Shown: in pieces, positions 44,854 through 53,558 of the stretch | How positions within the stretch are numbered: the stretch's first letter is position 1 | Layout of the letters: the number at the start of each line of letters is the position of its first letter | NCBI RefSeq assembly: GCF_002797895.1 | Contig: NZ_PGES01000001.1 | Coordinates: 806,001-870,000 of the forward strand | Reading direction: 5' to 3' | DNA: 64,000 nt | Source of the DNA: Janthinobacterium sp. 67 | GTDB taxonomy: Bacteria > Pseudomonadota > Gammaproteobacteria > Burkholderiales > Burkholderiaceae_D | Position numbers and translations under genes: made by a program | Notes under the pieces: generated by a model | The model's input: the letters and a program-made list of their open reading frames with translations, nothing else | Database searches by the model: none | What the model was told of the DNA's origin: nothing

Positions 44854-45606
44854 ATGGCCGGGCTTGGCCATCGTATAATTTACGCAACTCATTTCGCCGG
44901 GCATAACGTACAACATAAAACCATAGGGCTCCTCGGCGGCATCGGCTGGGCGTCCACCCTGGAATACTATCGCTTGCTCAATGAGATGCTGGTGGCGCGC
45001 CTCGGCCCCGCGCATAGCGCACGCATCATGCTGGTCAGCATGGATCAGGCCGATTTCGTTGCGCACGCGGCGCAAGCCGATTCCCACGCCATCGAGCAAT
45101 TTCTTGTCCAGGAAGGGCGGCGCCTGCAAGGCATGGGCGCGGATTTTTTCCTGCTGTGCGCGAATGGCGCGCACCGTTTCGCACCGGCCGTCGTGCCGCG
45201 GATCGGCTTGCCTTTCATCAGCATCGTCGAGGAAACGGCGAAGCGGGTGCGGCAGTCCGGCGTACGCAAGGTCGGCTTGCTGGGCGTTAAGCAAACGATG
45301 ACGGGACGCTTTTATCACGATGCGCTGGAGCAGCGCGGCATCGCCACGGTGACGCCCGATGCGGCGGACCAGGAAGTCGTCCACGACATTATCTACACGG
45401 AACTGGTACAGAATATTGTTACCGATGCCAGCCGGAACATCTTCCTGGGCATCATCGAGAAACTGCGGCTGCAAGGTGTGCAGGGCGTGATTCTGGGCTG
45501 CACGGAGATACCGCTGCTGATCCAGCAGGGCGATGTGGACTTGCCGCTGTTTAATACCACGGCCATTCATTGCGAGGCGGCGGTGGCGTTTGCCATCGCA
45601 GAGTAG
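44854..45606 (+). CDS. Aspartate/glutamate racemase family protein with altered first motif
   Basis: A 250-residue member of the Asp/Glu/hydantoin racemase superfamily: KTIGLLGGIGWASTLEYYRL at the N-terminus, the second catalytic Cys in VILGCTEIPLLIQ, and LPLFNTTAIHCEAAV. The first Cys motif, normally C-A-N-T, reads C-A-N-G (LLCANGAHRF), so Thr is replaced by Gly next to the active-site Cys. It may still be a broad-spectrum amino-acid racemase of the YgeA type. The start at 44854 is uncertain: the homologous part begins about 20 codons later with no good start codon. Confidence 0.8.
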   Translation: MAGLGHRIIYATHFAGHNVQHKTIGLLGGIGWASTLEYYRLLNEMLVARLGPAHSARIMLVSMDQADFVAHAAQADSHAIEQFLVQEGRRLQGMGADFFLLCANGAHRFAPAVVPRIGLPFISIVEETAKRVRQSGVRKVGLLGVKQTMTGRFYHDALEQRGIATVTPDAADQEVVHDIIYTELVQNIVTDASRNIFLGIIEKLRLQGVQGVILGCTEIPLLIQQGDVDLPLFNTTAIHCEAAVAFAIAE

Positions 45607-45707
45607 GGCGCCTGTCAATCTGTATGCTATGGATAGTGACCCTGGCCATTCACGGGCACTTTGAACGGTACTCCCACCTTCAAGATCGCTACTATGATCA
45701 GATATAG

Positions 45708-46547
45708 TCAGTTTCTGTCCATAGCGAACTTGAGAATTTGGCGTTCATCGTCCGCCGCCACTACCTGTACATTTTCCGCCAGCAAATCTTGCATAATTTC
45801 TTGGAATGCATGATAGGGCTTGGTGTTGGCTGCCGGTTGAGTGACCGGGAACAACACTTTTGGTGGTAATGCATTGCGTTTGCGTAGGCGCCGGACTTTG
45901 TCAACCCATTGACCGCCATGTGTAAGGATCTTGGTGCTATCGCCTTGGGCAAGATAGAGCGGCTTGATCACTCGTTCAGCTTTGCCTTCAACCATGTCGA
46001 CAAAGGGGAAGTTTACGGCGAAATCTTCCGTACCAACCTTTTCACGTTGATATCGTGCTCCGACTTGCGCGTTGAAGAGGAGCTTGCGAACATTGTTTTC
46101 CAATAAGCGCTCTTGATATTCTTTGGTGACAAAGTTGCGTTCGACATAGTGATCAAATAGCTGCAGAAGTTTGGCTTTTGGATCCTCCGCCATAACGACG
46201 CGTTGATCGGCAAACTGCAGCATGGCTTCCCGTGGGCGAACCACTTCAGCAAACAGATTTCTTGCGAGCACTACGTCAGGCTGTGTTTTTCGTCCATCCA
46301 ATGCCAGACGCCGAAGCTCGAGAGCGAAGCGATCCATCTCCTCTTTAAAAAGTTGGCGGCCATCCAAGTAGATTTGACGGTCAAGCTGATGAAAAAACTG
46401 TGTGATACGGGCATACCGTTTTAGTATGCGGAAGCCAAAGAAGCGCGCTTCGGGTGCGATCAGCGCAATGCCGACGTTGGCGAACTCTCCGGTTTCGACA
46501 AACGGGCGAAATCGCAAAAGAGCGTATTGGCAGGCGAACTTTTTCAT
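45708..46547 (-). CDS. DUF3037 domain-containing protein
   Basis: A 279-residue protein whose N-terminus (KKFACQYALLRFRPFVETGE FANVGIALIAPEARFFGFRI) is the DUF3037 signature. No membrane segment. Start at 46547 overlaps the stop of the HipA-like kinase gene by four bases (ATGA), and the longer frame to 46589 lies inside that gene. HipA-like kinase plus DUF3037 is a recurrent pair in bacterial genomes; its job is unknown. The DNA here is clearly more AT-rich than the flanks, which suggests transfer. Confidence 0.85.
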   Translation of the reverse strand: MKKFACQYALLRFRPFVETGEFANVGIALIAPEARFFGFRILKRYARITQFFHQLDRQIYLDGRQLFKEEMDRFALELRRLALDGRKTQPDVVLARNLFAEVVRPREAMLQFADQRVVMAEDPKAKLLQLFDHYVERNFVTKEYQERLLENNVRKLLFNAQVGARYQREKVGTEDFAVNFPFVDMVEGKAERVIKPLYLAQGDSTKILTHGGQWVDKVRRLRKRNALPPKVLFPVTQPAANTKPYHAFQEIMQDLLAENVQVVAADDERQILKFAMDRN

Positions 46548-47284
46548 GGGGTATTCCAAAAATCTTCTCGGCGGCACCGTTGCAGACATGCTTCGATTTC
46601 ATCCCACGTCACATTTGCCGGGACGCCCTCATCAACATACCACCAAGAGTCAGGTATGTTAGCACGGATATCCGCTAATTTTGGCAAAATTGCCTCTAAC
46701 TTCCTTGCGTAGTGTTCGCGTTGAAAATGGTCGCTAAAAATGTTATTCCACCTGCTCGAAAACACATGCGTTTTCAGGAAGTTGCGCGGGTCGAAGTACC
46801 GGTCAAAGGCTTGGTTATGGTCGATCACGACCAGTGCTGAATTCTGCATGTCCCACAGCAGGTTAGGATTGCCGCCGCGTGTAGTTAAATGACGATCTTC
46901 GTTATGCAACCACCAGTCGAAAACCAACACATCGCTTGCCACTTGATCTGGCACAAGGTCTCGTGTGATCGCTGTCAGCTCTTGTGGATGAGGAAGCTCT
47001 TTCGACGCAAAGACTATTCCACTACCGAGTTGGCTAATATTTGGAAATGCATTTGCCTCAATGAGCTCCTCAGCTACTTCGGCCAATGCATATTCCGCGA
47101 TTGGAAGGCCAAATTCCGTCGCCAGCTGCGCCGAAACCCACTCACAAATCTGGCTACGCCGACCAGCTCCCTTGCCTTTGATAAAGTAAATTGCTCCGTC
47201 GTCGCCTCGGCAAATAAACGGCTCGGTTATGCCTTGCTGTGCTCGTCCGAGAACCTCGTCAATGAAGATGGTAGCTGCCTTCAC
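46544..47284 (-). CDS. HipA-like kinase family protein
   Basis: A 246-residue protein of the HipA_2-type kinase fold, shorter than HipA toxins (about 440). Visible kinase features: Lys in IYFIKGKGAG, the catalytic loop DWWLHNEDRHLTTRGGNPNL with Asp and Asn, and a metal-binding Asp in LVVIDHNQAFD. It starts with GTG at 47284; no other start is available near the N-terminus, and the ribosome binding site is weak. No HipB-like HTH partner is present; the partner is the overlapping DUF3037 gene instead. Substrate unknown. Confidence 0.8.
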   Translation of the reverse strand: MKAATIFIDEVLGRAQQGITEPFICRGDDGAIYFIKGKGAGRRSQICEWVSAQLATEFGLPIAEYALAEVAEELIEANAFPNISQLGSGIVFASKELPHPQELTAITRDLVPDQVASDVLVFDWWLHNEDRHLTTRGGNPNLLWDMQNSALVVIDHNQAFDRYFDPRNFLKTHVFSSRWNNIFSDHFQREHYARKLEAILPKLADIRANIPDSWWYVDEGVPANVTWDEIEACLQRCRREDFWNTP

Positions 47285-47452
47285 AGATGACAGCTTTCAG
47301 ATTTGTACCAGGCGATGATTGCTTTGTTCATGGCTTGCACGCTTCATCATGTAAAGAAATCGGATACACAGGAATTGCGGGATCTGATCTTTATCCATGA
47401 TATAGGAAATGATAACTATGCAAAGAAAATTATCATCCCTATGACGCAAGCA

Positions 47453-48670
47453 TCAAGCCGGCTGCGCGCCGCCCAGATTCCGGCTGCGGTTTTCCACCAG
47501 CACAGATATACCGAGCACGACGATGCCGCCGCAGGCCAGCATGGCGCCGACCCAGCCCGTCGAGCGCAAGCCCATGCCCATGGCGATGGCGATGCCGCCG
47601 GCCCAGGCGCCCAGGGCGTTGGCGATGTTGAAGGCGGAATGGTTGAGGGCGGCGGCCACGGTTTGCGCGTCGCCGGCCACGTCCATCAAACGCGTCTGCA
47701 CGGCGGGAGCGACGGCGATGCCGGCGCCGATGGCGAACAGGTTGATGGCCGTCAGCCAGACATTGCTGCTGGTATAGGTAAACGCGGCCAGGGCGGCCAC
47801 GTTCCACAGCAGCACGCCGAAGATCGTCCACAGGCGCGAACGGTCGGCCAGCCAGCCGCCGATCAGGTTACCCACGGTCATGCCGACGCCGATGATGGCC
47901 AGCAGGATGGAAATGACGAGGGGCGACACTTTCGTGATTTCCAGCAAGGTTGGCGTAATAAACGTGTAGACGGCGAACATGCCGCCGAAGCCGATGGCCA
48001 CCATCAGCAGGGTCAGCCACACTTGCAGGCGGCGGAACACGCCCAGTTCGCGGCGTGGACTCGAGTCGCCGGCGGCGACCATGGGCACGAAGATGCGCAC
48101 CATCAGCATGGTCAGCAAGCCCAGCGCGGCGACGAGCAAAAAGGCCGAGCGCCAGCCCAGGGTCTGGCCGATATACGTGGCCAGCGGCACGCCGAAGATA
48201 TTGGCCACCGTCAAGCCCATCAGGACGCGGGCCACGGCCTGGCCCCGCTTGTCCGGTTCGGCCAGGGCGGCCGCCACCAGCGCTGCCACGCCGAAATAGG
48301 CGCCGTGCGGAATGCCGGCGATGAAGCGGGCGACGACCAGCAAGCCATAGTTGGGGGCGATGGCGCTGAGCAGGTTACCGCCCGCGAACATCAGCATCAG
48401 GCACATCAGCATCAGCCGGCGCGGCATGCGGGCCAGGAAGATCGTGATCAGGGGCGCGCCGATGACCACGCCCAGCGCGTAGGCGCTGATCATGTGGCTC
48501 ATCTGCGGCAAGGTCGTGCCCAGGTCGTCGGCCACCACGGGCAGGATGCTCATGGAGGCGAATTCGCCCGTGCCGATGGCGAGGCCGCCGATGGCCAGGG
48601 CCAGGTCGGCATAACCAGCGCCAAAAGGCGCGGTGACGCGCGGAATCAATGGGTCTATGGATGCGTGCAT
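47453..48670 (-). CDS. MFS transporter, AraJ/DHA1 type
   Basis: A 405-residue transporter with twelve hydrophobic helices. The N-terminal GGLAIGTGEFASMSILPVVA, loop motif FLARMPRRLML and GIPHGAYFGVAALVAAALAE are typical of the AraJ/YdhP group of drug and sugar efflux carriers. Substrate cannot be predicted. It lies downstream (on the same strand) of nothing obvious; 294 bases without a gene precede it. Confidence 0.88.
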   Translation of the reverse strand: MHASIDPLIPRVTAPFGAGYADLALAIGGLAIGTGEFASMSILPVVADDLGTTLPQMSHMISAYALGVVIGAPLITIFLARMPRRLMLMCLMLMFAGGNLLSAIAPNYGLLVVARFIAGIPHGAYFGVAALVAAALAEPDKRGQAVARVLMGLTVANIFGVPLATYIGQTLGWRSAFLLVAALGLLTMLMVRIFVPMVAAGDSSPRRELGVFRRLQVWLTLLMVAIGFGGMFAVYTFITPTLLEITKVSPLVISILLAIIGVGMTVGNLIGGWLADRSRLWTIFGVLLWNVAALAAFTYTSSNVWLTAINLFAIGAGIAVAPAVQTRLMDVAGDAQTVAAALNHSAFNIANALGAWAGGIAIAMGMGLRSTGWVGAMLACGGIVVLGISVLVENRSRNLGGAQPA

Positions 48671-48964
48671 GTTCTTGTTAGCTGGGTAAGGAATGACAGG
48701 GTGGTGAGGCGTGCTGTGGCCCGGCCGGAAGCGGCAATGCGCCGCCAGAGTCGACGGCTGGCCCGTATTTTCGGGCTATAAGAGCTGCCCAAAGACAACA
48801 TTGTAAAAGATTCGGGCAAGCTCTGCTGGGCGATAGCTGAAATCTGCTGCACTGCACACAACCGCGATTGCTCTTGTTGTTAACGATAACACGGAATCTG
48901 CGCGATTCCGCCACAGAGCAGGCGAAGAAACGCTGGCTGTGGCGGAAATGGTCTTCGCGGCTTA

Positions 48965-49381
48965 TTACTTCGTCAATGATTGCTGCAGCGCTTCCAGTCC
49001 AGCCACGTAGATGCCGTGGAACAGCTCCGTCACTTCCTGCTCGCTCACGCCCACCGGCGTGAAGCGGCCCGACCAGGTGACGCGGGCCCCATCGCTGCCG
49101 GGAATCGCGCTCACTTGCAGGGTGGACAAATAATCGGTGGCGGGAAATTGCGCCAGCAGAATGGAATAGCTGTAGCTGCGCGCCGCATTGTCGTACGCTT
49201 CCAGTTGCTCGACGATGACGTCGCCGGCCGGGTTGGCCAGGTGGCGGATGCGGCCCCCGTCGCTTAACGTGCTGCTGGGAATATAGGGCAGCCAGTCGGG
49301 CAGCGAGTTGAAGCCGCCGATCAGTTGCCACACTTGCGCCGGGGTGGCGGCGATGTCGATCGAGGTAGTGGTACGGGCCAT
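48965..49381 (-). CDS. SRPBCC family protein
   Basis: A 138-residue START/Bet v1-like protein. The N-terminus TTSIDIAATPAQVWQLIGGF and the centre RIRHLANPAGDVIVEQLEAY define the polyketide-cyclase/SRPBCC fold that holds a hydrophobic ligand. No signal peptide. Encoded 21 bases after the aldo/keto reductase on the same strand, so co-transcribed and possibly acting on related small molecules. Confidence 0.85.
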   Translation of the reverse strand: MARTTTSIDIAATPAQVWQLIGGFNSLPDWLPYIPSSTLSDGGRIRHLANPAGDVIVEQLEAYDNAARSYSYSILLAQFPATDYLSTLQVSAIPGSDGARVTWSGRFTPVGVSEQEVTELFHGIYVAGLEALQQSLTK

Positions 49382-49402
49382 GGTGAATTCCTTGTGTCTA
49401 TA

Positions 49403-50419
49403 TTAGAGAGTGCTGCCGGGCAGCGGAGCGAATGGCGACACCAGCTGCCCGGCGCGCATGTCTTGCCAGAAGGCGGCGGGGATGACGCTGTTCAATGCTT
49501 GCTGGTCTTCGGCCAGGCGTTCCGGACGGCTGGCGCCGGGGATCACGGCAGCCACGGCAGGGTTGGCCAGCGAGAATTGCAGGGCGGCCGCCTTCACGCT
49601 GACGCCGTGGCGCGCGGCAATCGCCTTGATGCGTTCCACCTTGGCAATGATCTCGGGCGAGGCTTTCTGGTATTCGAAATGCGCGCCGCCGGCCAGGATG
49701 CCCGAGCTGTAGGGACCGCCCACGACGATGTCGACGTTCTGTTTCGCCGCAGCAGGCATCAATCGCTGCAGCGCCCGTTCATGGTCGAGCAGGGTGTAGC
49801 GGCCCGCCAGCAGGAAGGCGTCGGGCTGGGTTTCGGCCAGTTCCAGGGTCAGTTCCAGCGGTTCCACCTTGTTCACGCCCACACCCCAGGCCTTGATCAC
49901 GCCTTCTTCGCGCAAGCGGGTCAGCACGCGGAAGGCGCCTGTGCGGGCCGTTTCAAATTGGGCCAGCCAGTTGTCGCCATGGAAATCCTGGGCGATGTCG
50001 TGTACCCAGACGATGTCGAGGCGGTCCGTATCCAGGCGTTTCAAACTGTCTTCGACCGAGCGCAGGGTGGCGTCGGCCGAGTAGTCATCGACGATTTTGT
50101 TCTTGCGGCCAAATTCGAACAAGCCCCCTTTTTCGCCCAGTTCGCGGCTTGCCGGATCTTCCAGTGCGTCGAGGATCAGGCGGCCGACCTTGGTGCTCAG
50201 CACGTAATCGTCGCGGCGGCGCCGCTTCAGGGCAGCGCCCAGGCGCAGCTCGGCCAGACCGGCGCCGTAGAACGGGGCCGTATCGAAATAGCGGATGCCC
50301 GATTCCCAGGCTGCGTCGACGGTCGCCAGCGCTTCGCCTTCGGGAATGTTGCGGAACATATTGCCCAGCGGCGCCGTACCGAAACCCAGTTTGCCTGTCA
50401 GTAAGTGTTTGATACTCAT
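49403..50419 (-). CDS. Aldo/keto reductase, aldose/pyridoxal dehydrogenase type
   Basis: A 338-residue TIM-barrel oxidoreductase using NAD(P). The catalytic tetrad is complete: Asp46, Tyr51, Lys77 and His140 (FDTAPFYGAGLAE, LSTKVGRL, IVWVHDIAQD). The sequence resembles D-threo-aldose 1-dehydrogenase and pyridoxal 4-dehydrogenase relatives. It diverges from a LysR gene, with a 21-bp inverted repeat between them, so it is probably that regulator's target, with SRPBCC downstream in the same unit. Confidence 0.88.
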   Translation of the reverse strand: MSIKHLLTGKLGFGTAPLGNMFRNIPEGEALATVDAAWESGIRYFDTAPFYGAGLAELRLGAALKRRRRDDYVLSTKVGRLILDALEDPASRELGEKGGLFEFGRKNKIVDDYSADATLRSVEDSLKRLDTDRLDIVWVHDIAQDFHGDNWLAQFETARTGAFRVLTRLREEGVIKAWGVGVNKVEPLELTLELAETQPDAFLLAGRYTLLDHERALQRLMPAAAKQNVDIVVGGPYSSGILAGGAHFEYQKASPEIIAKVERIKAIAARHGVSVKAAALQFSLANPAVAAVIPGASRPERLAEDQQALNSVIPAAFWQDMRAGQLVSPFAPLPGSTL

Positions 50420-50461
50420 GATGTTTTCCTTCAATGTGTGGATCAGTGAAGACAGAATAGC

Positions 50462-50482
50462 TGGACAAGTTAAGCCTGTCCA
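50462..50482. promoter_or_regulatory. Candidate LysR operator
   Basis: Inverted repeat TGGACA (50462-50467) and TGTCCA (50477-50482) separated by nine bases, in the gap between the divergent aldo/keto reductase and LysR genes. The same arm-nine-arm layout as the mdcR site. A short repeat, so moderate support. Confidence 0.5.
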
Positions 50483-50521
50483 AGACATAATTTGCGCAAC
50501 TTGAGTCCTGAAAGGTCTGAT

Positions 50522-51445
50522 ATGCTGGACATGCGCCAATTGCAATACTTCATCGCCGTCGCCGAGGAAGAACACGTGGGGCGGGCCGCCGAGCGCCTGC
50601 ACATTTCCCAATCGCCGCTGAGCCGGCAAATCGCCCAGCTTGAAGACAGGCTGGGCCTGACATTGTTCGAGCGCAGCGCCCAGCGCATCCGTCTCACGCG
50701 CGACGGCCACACTTTCCTCGCCGAAGCGCGCGCTTTTATCACGCACGGGAATCGCCTGGAAGCGCTGGCGAAACGCCTGGGGCGCGGCGACGAAGGGGGC
50801 TTGTGCATCGGCTATATCGAGAACGCCATGCATGCGGGCGTCTTGCCCGATGGCTTGCGCGCCTTGCGCGCCACGCGGCCGCAGGTGCACATCGCCCTGT
50901 ACCACCTGCATTCGGCCGAGCAAATCGAGGGCTTGCGCCAGCGCAGCCTCGATATCGCGCTGCTGTGCGAACCGCCGCTGCCGGACGACCCGGACCTCGA
51001 TTGCGCGCAAGTGCTGAGCGACCCCATGCTGCTGGCCTTGCCGGAGACGCACCCGCTGGCGGCCAAGGCCGACCTCACGCCCGAGGACCTGGCAGGCGAA
51101 GAGTGGATAGCCGTGCTGCACAAGGAAAGCGTGCTGAAGCACGATAACTTCATCGCCGCCTGCGCGCGCGCCGGTTTTACGCCCGATATCCGCATGGAAG
51201 CGACGGAGCCTTTGACGGCGCTGGGCCTGGTGGCGGCCGGGCTGGGCATGGCCATGATACAGCGCAGCCTGCGCCAGCACGCGCCGGCCGGCGTGGTGGT
51301 GCGCACACTGCCGTGGTTCAGCTATCGCACGCCCTTGTGGCTGGCCTGGCACAAGGTCAACCTGCGTCCGCTGGTGGGGATTTTCCGTGTAACCTTGCTG
51401 GAGCAGGCCAGCGGTGTGGCCATGCCGGAGCAAAAAGACGTATAA
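50522..51445 (+). CDS. LysR-family transcriptional regulator
   Basis: A 307-residue LysR protein with HTH at residues about 5-60 (QLQYFIAVAEEEHVGRAAER, then SQSPLSRQIAQLEDRLGLTL) followed by the effector domain. Start at 50522 follows AAAGG by eight bases; upstream in-frame ATG at 50492 lies near the operator candidate. Divergent from the aldo/keto reductase gene, its likely target. Effector unknown. Confidence 0.88.
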   Translation: MLDMRQLQYFIAVAEEEHVGRAAERLHISQSPLSRQIAQLEDRLGLTLFERSAQRIRLTRDGHTFLAEARAFITHGNRLEALAKRLGRGDEGGLCIGYIENAMHAGVLPDGLRALRATRPQVHIALYHLHSAEQIEGLRQRSLDIALLCEPPLPDDPDLDCAQVLSDPMLLALPETHPLAAKADLTPEDLAGEEWIAVLHKESVLKHDNFIAACARAGFTPDIRMEATEPLTALGLVAAGLGMAMIQRSLRQHAPAGVVVRTLPWFSYRTPLWLAWHKVNLRPLVGIFRVTLLEQASGVAMPEQKDV

Positions 51446-51469
51446 ATAAGGCAATCACCTGTCGGGAGG

Positions 51470-51934
51470 ATGGCCATGTTCGATATGGATGTCCCGGTAT
51501 GGGAACTGGTGGCGCGCGCCGTCGTCATCTACCTTGCCTTGCTGCTGATGGTGCGCATGACGGGCAAGCGGACGGTGGGGCAATTCACGCCGTTCGACTT
51601 GCTGGTCGTCATGCTGCTGAGCGAGGCCGTATCGAATTCCCTGTCCGGCGGCGACGACTCCGTACCCGCCGGCCTGATACTGGCATTGACCCTGATTTGC
51701 CTCAACATGCTGATCGCATGGCTGAGTTCGCGCAGCCGCAAGTTCGCCGAGCTGGTCGACGGCACGCCCGTGCTGCTGGGCCGCGATGGCCAGATTTTCG
51801 ATGATGTCGTCAAAAAATGCCGGGTGGCCGGCGGCGACGTGGAGCAGGCGCTGCGCGAGGCCGATTGTCCCTTGCAGGACATGAAATGCGCGTTCTTGGA
51901 AGCGGACGGCAAGATCACCATTTTGCAAAAGTAA
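51470..51934 (+). CDS. DUF421 (YetF-like) membrane protein
   Basis: A 154-residue protein with two or three membrane helices (ELVARAVVIYLALLLMVRMT, LILALTLICLNMLIAWL) and the DUF421 signature MTGKRTVGQFTPFDLLVVML followed by a small cytoplasmic YetF domain (VDGTPVLLGRDGQIFDDVVK). Shorter than B. subtilis YetF but complete for the short form. AGGATGGCC lies before the ATG. Function uncharacterised. Confidence 0.88.
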   Translation: MAMFDMDVPVWELVARAVVIYLALLLMVRMTGKRTVGQFTPFDLLVVMLLSEAVSNSLSGGDDSVPAGLILALTLICLNMLIAWLSSRSRKFAELVDGTPVLLGRDGQIFDDVVKKCRVAGGDVEQALREADCPLQDMKCAFLEADGKITILQK

Positions 51935-51967
51935 GCGCAAAAAGAAGTGCAAAAGCATGCGGCCTGG

Positions 51968-52441
51968 TCAAATCTTCTTCCTGCGCTTCCAATGCAGGGG
52001 CAGCCACCACCACATGCAAATGACGAGTGCACCGATCAGCGCGCAGGCGACGATGCCGGCGGCCTGGCCGAACACTTCCGATATCACGAGGTTGGTACCG
52101 AGGATAAACGCCATTGCCAACGACAGGGCGCCCGCCATCATGATGCGGTCGGCATTGCGCTTGAAGCGTTCGCGGTCTTGCAGGGGGCGCATGACGCGGT
52201 GCTGGATGGCCGGGGCGCTGAGCAGCACCAGGCTCGCCATGGAAAAGAAGAAGGTGGCCAGGAAGACGATCTTTTCCGCCTGCACGATTTTCGCGAAGCC
52301 GCCATTGAAGGGCAGCAGGAAGAGAAAGGCCGTCAAGGTCTGTGCGCCGGGCAAGAGGATGCGCAATTCGCTGAGCAGGTCGGACAAGTCGCCGTCCTCG
52401 CCTGGCTGGCCATCTTCATCCTGGTGTGGCGTGTGTGGCAT
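51968..52441 (-). CDS. DUF6328-type membrane protein
   Basis: A 157-residue protein. A hydrophilic acidic N-terminus (PHTPHQDEDGQPGEDGDLSD) leads to ELRILLPGAQTLTAFLFLLP, the pattern of DUF6328, then three more hydrophobic helices and a basic C-terminal end (HWKRRKKI). Function unknown. Start at 52441 has GAGG upstream; the frame also opens at 52483. Convergent with DUF421. Confidence 0.72.
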   Translation of the reverse strand: MPHTPHQDEDGQPGEDGDLSDLLSELRILLPGAQTLTAFLFLLPFNGGFAKIVQAEKIVFLATFFFSMASLVLLSAPAIQHRVMRPLQDRERFKRNADRIMMAGALSLAMAFILGTNLVISEVFGQAAGIVACALIGALVICMWWWLPLHWKRRKKI

Positions 52442-52528
52442 GGGAGCGTCCTCGTGGTGGTGATGGCGCCAGTCTACGCACAAGCGACCAGGCCGACTGT
52501 GGGCGGGCGCACCTTCAGAAGTATTGTG

Positions 52529-53236
52529 TCAGAACCATTGCGCGTAGCGTTGGTGCAAGCGCCACAGCGGTGTCGAGACGATGGGCGTGGCGCTGTGCGA
52601 GGCGTCGTGGCCGCAATGGCCGCAACTATGGCGGCGGTGCGGCGCCAGCGCAAAGCTGCCCAGGTCCAGGTGCGGATGGCCGCAGCGGGCGCAGTCGCTG
52701 CAGTCCAGCGGCGTGCCCGCCTGCAAGGCGGCGGTGAACGCCTGGACGGCGGGCGGCGTGATGTTCAGTTGCACGACGTCGGTGGGGAACAGGCCGGGCA
52801 GGGCGCGGCAATCGATGGCCAGCGCGGCCGTGTCGCGCGCCAGCAGGGCGCCGCCGTCATTGGCCTTGGCGCGCAGTTGCAGCAAGCCATCCGTGCCAAG
52901 GCGCAAGGTCGTGGCGTGAAACTGGCTGGGGTCGAACAGCGTTGGATACAGCACATAGCCCATGGGGCTGGCGTGCTGGCGGCAACGCATCTGCCCCGTT
53001 GCCTGTCGGTCGGCCACGTCGGCCAGGGTGCCCCAGTAGCACTGGTGCGTGCGGCACCAGTGGCGCGCCGCGCCATTGCGAAATTTTCCAGCTGGCAGCA
53101 GATCGCACGCGACGATGGCGTCTTCGCCTGCGCCGGCGCGAAAGTGGCCCGTGATGTGCTGTGTGGTGACGGCAAGGTGGCCCATGCTCGCTTGCAGGGG
53201 CCAGCAGATGCCTGGCAGGGTCAGCGGCGTGGCCAA
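52529..53236 (-). CDS. Hypothetical protein with C-terminal Cys/His cluster
   Basis: A 235-residue protein without recognised family. The C-terminal part has a zinc-ribbon-like set of ligands: CSDCARCGHPHLD and HSCGHCGHDASHS. A second Cys group lies at WCRTHQCYWGTL and CRQHASPMG. It may bind zinc or another metal. The best start is TTG at 53236, because GGAGG lies five bases upstream; an ATG at 53185 (MGHLAVTTQ) is the alternative. No signal peptide. Confidence 0.65.
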   Translation of the reverse strand: MATPLTLPGICWPLQASMGHLAVTTQHITGHFRAGAGEDAIVACDLLPAGKFRNGAARHWCRTHQCYWGTLADVADRQATGQMRCRQHASPMGYVLYPTLFDPSQFHATTLRLGTDGLLQLRAKANDGGALLARDTAALAIDCRALPGLFPTDVVQLNITPPAVQAFTAALQAGTPLDCSDCARCGHPHLDLGSFALAPHRRHSCGHCGHDASHSATPIVSTPLWRLHQRYAQWF

Positions 53237-53286
53237 TGGCGCCTCCGCGCCGCTATCGGCTTGCGAGCCGATAGCGGGCCGGAATG

Positions 53287-53312
53287 AAAAAGCCCGCCGA
53301 CTGGGGCGGGCT
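53287..53312 (-). terminator. Rho-independent terminator for the small HhH-like gene
   Basis: Stem AGCCCGCC (53291-53298) with GGCGGGCT (53305-53312), six-base loop. Read on the minus strand it is followed by TTTTT, as expected for an intrinsic terminator 34 bases behind the minus-strand gene at 53346. Confidence 0.85.
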
Positions 53313-53345
53313 GTGCTGACGGGAATGCCTGAGGCATGGCCCGGA

Positions 53346-53558
53346 TTATTCTTCCGTATCGGCCAGGGTGACGATGGCCCGCGCCCACTTCGAGTATTTC
53401 AGGTTTGCCAGATCGCGCACGGTCTTGATATTGAACGCTTGCTTGAGCAGCTCCGCATCCTTCTCGCTCACGCCTTGCAGCGCATCGACGGGCGCATCAG
53501 CGATTTCCTTGAACGTCTTTTTTTCGTAAGCCTTGTCTACCGCTTTATTGATGTTCAT
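53346..53558 (-). CDS. Hypothetical small helix-hairpin-helix-like protein
   Basis: A 70-residue protein. The part PVDALQGVSEKDAELLKQAF with NIKTVRDLANLKY resembles a helix-hairpin-helix repeat as in DNA-binding or scaffold proteins. No signal peptide. GAGGAG lies before the ATG and a strong terminator behind the stop, so it is a genuine single gene. Function unknown. Confidence 0.75.
   Translation of the reverse strand: MNINKAVDKAYEKKTFKEIADAPVDALQGVSEKDAELLKQAFNIKTVRDLANLKYSKWARAIVTLADTEE

Noticed and set aside
44874..44879. TATAAT that could be a -10 box before the racemase homology
   Set aside because: No -35 element at suitable spacing, and it lies within the only available 5' coding region.
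47303..48781. 492-codon + strand frame over the MFS gene
   Set aside because: Gln/His/Gly-rich antisense frame; the minus strand encodes a clean twelve-helix transporter.
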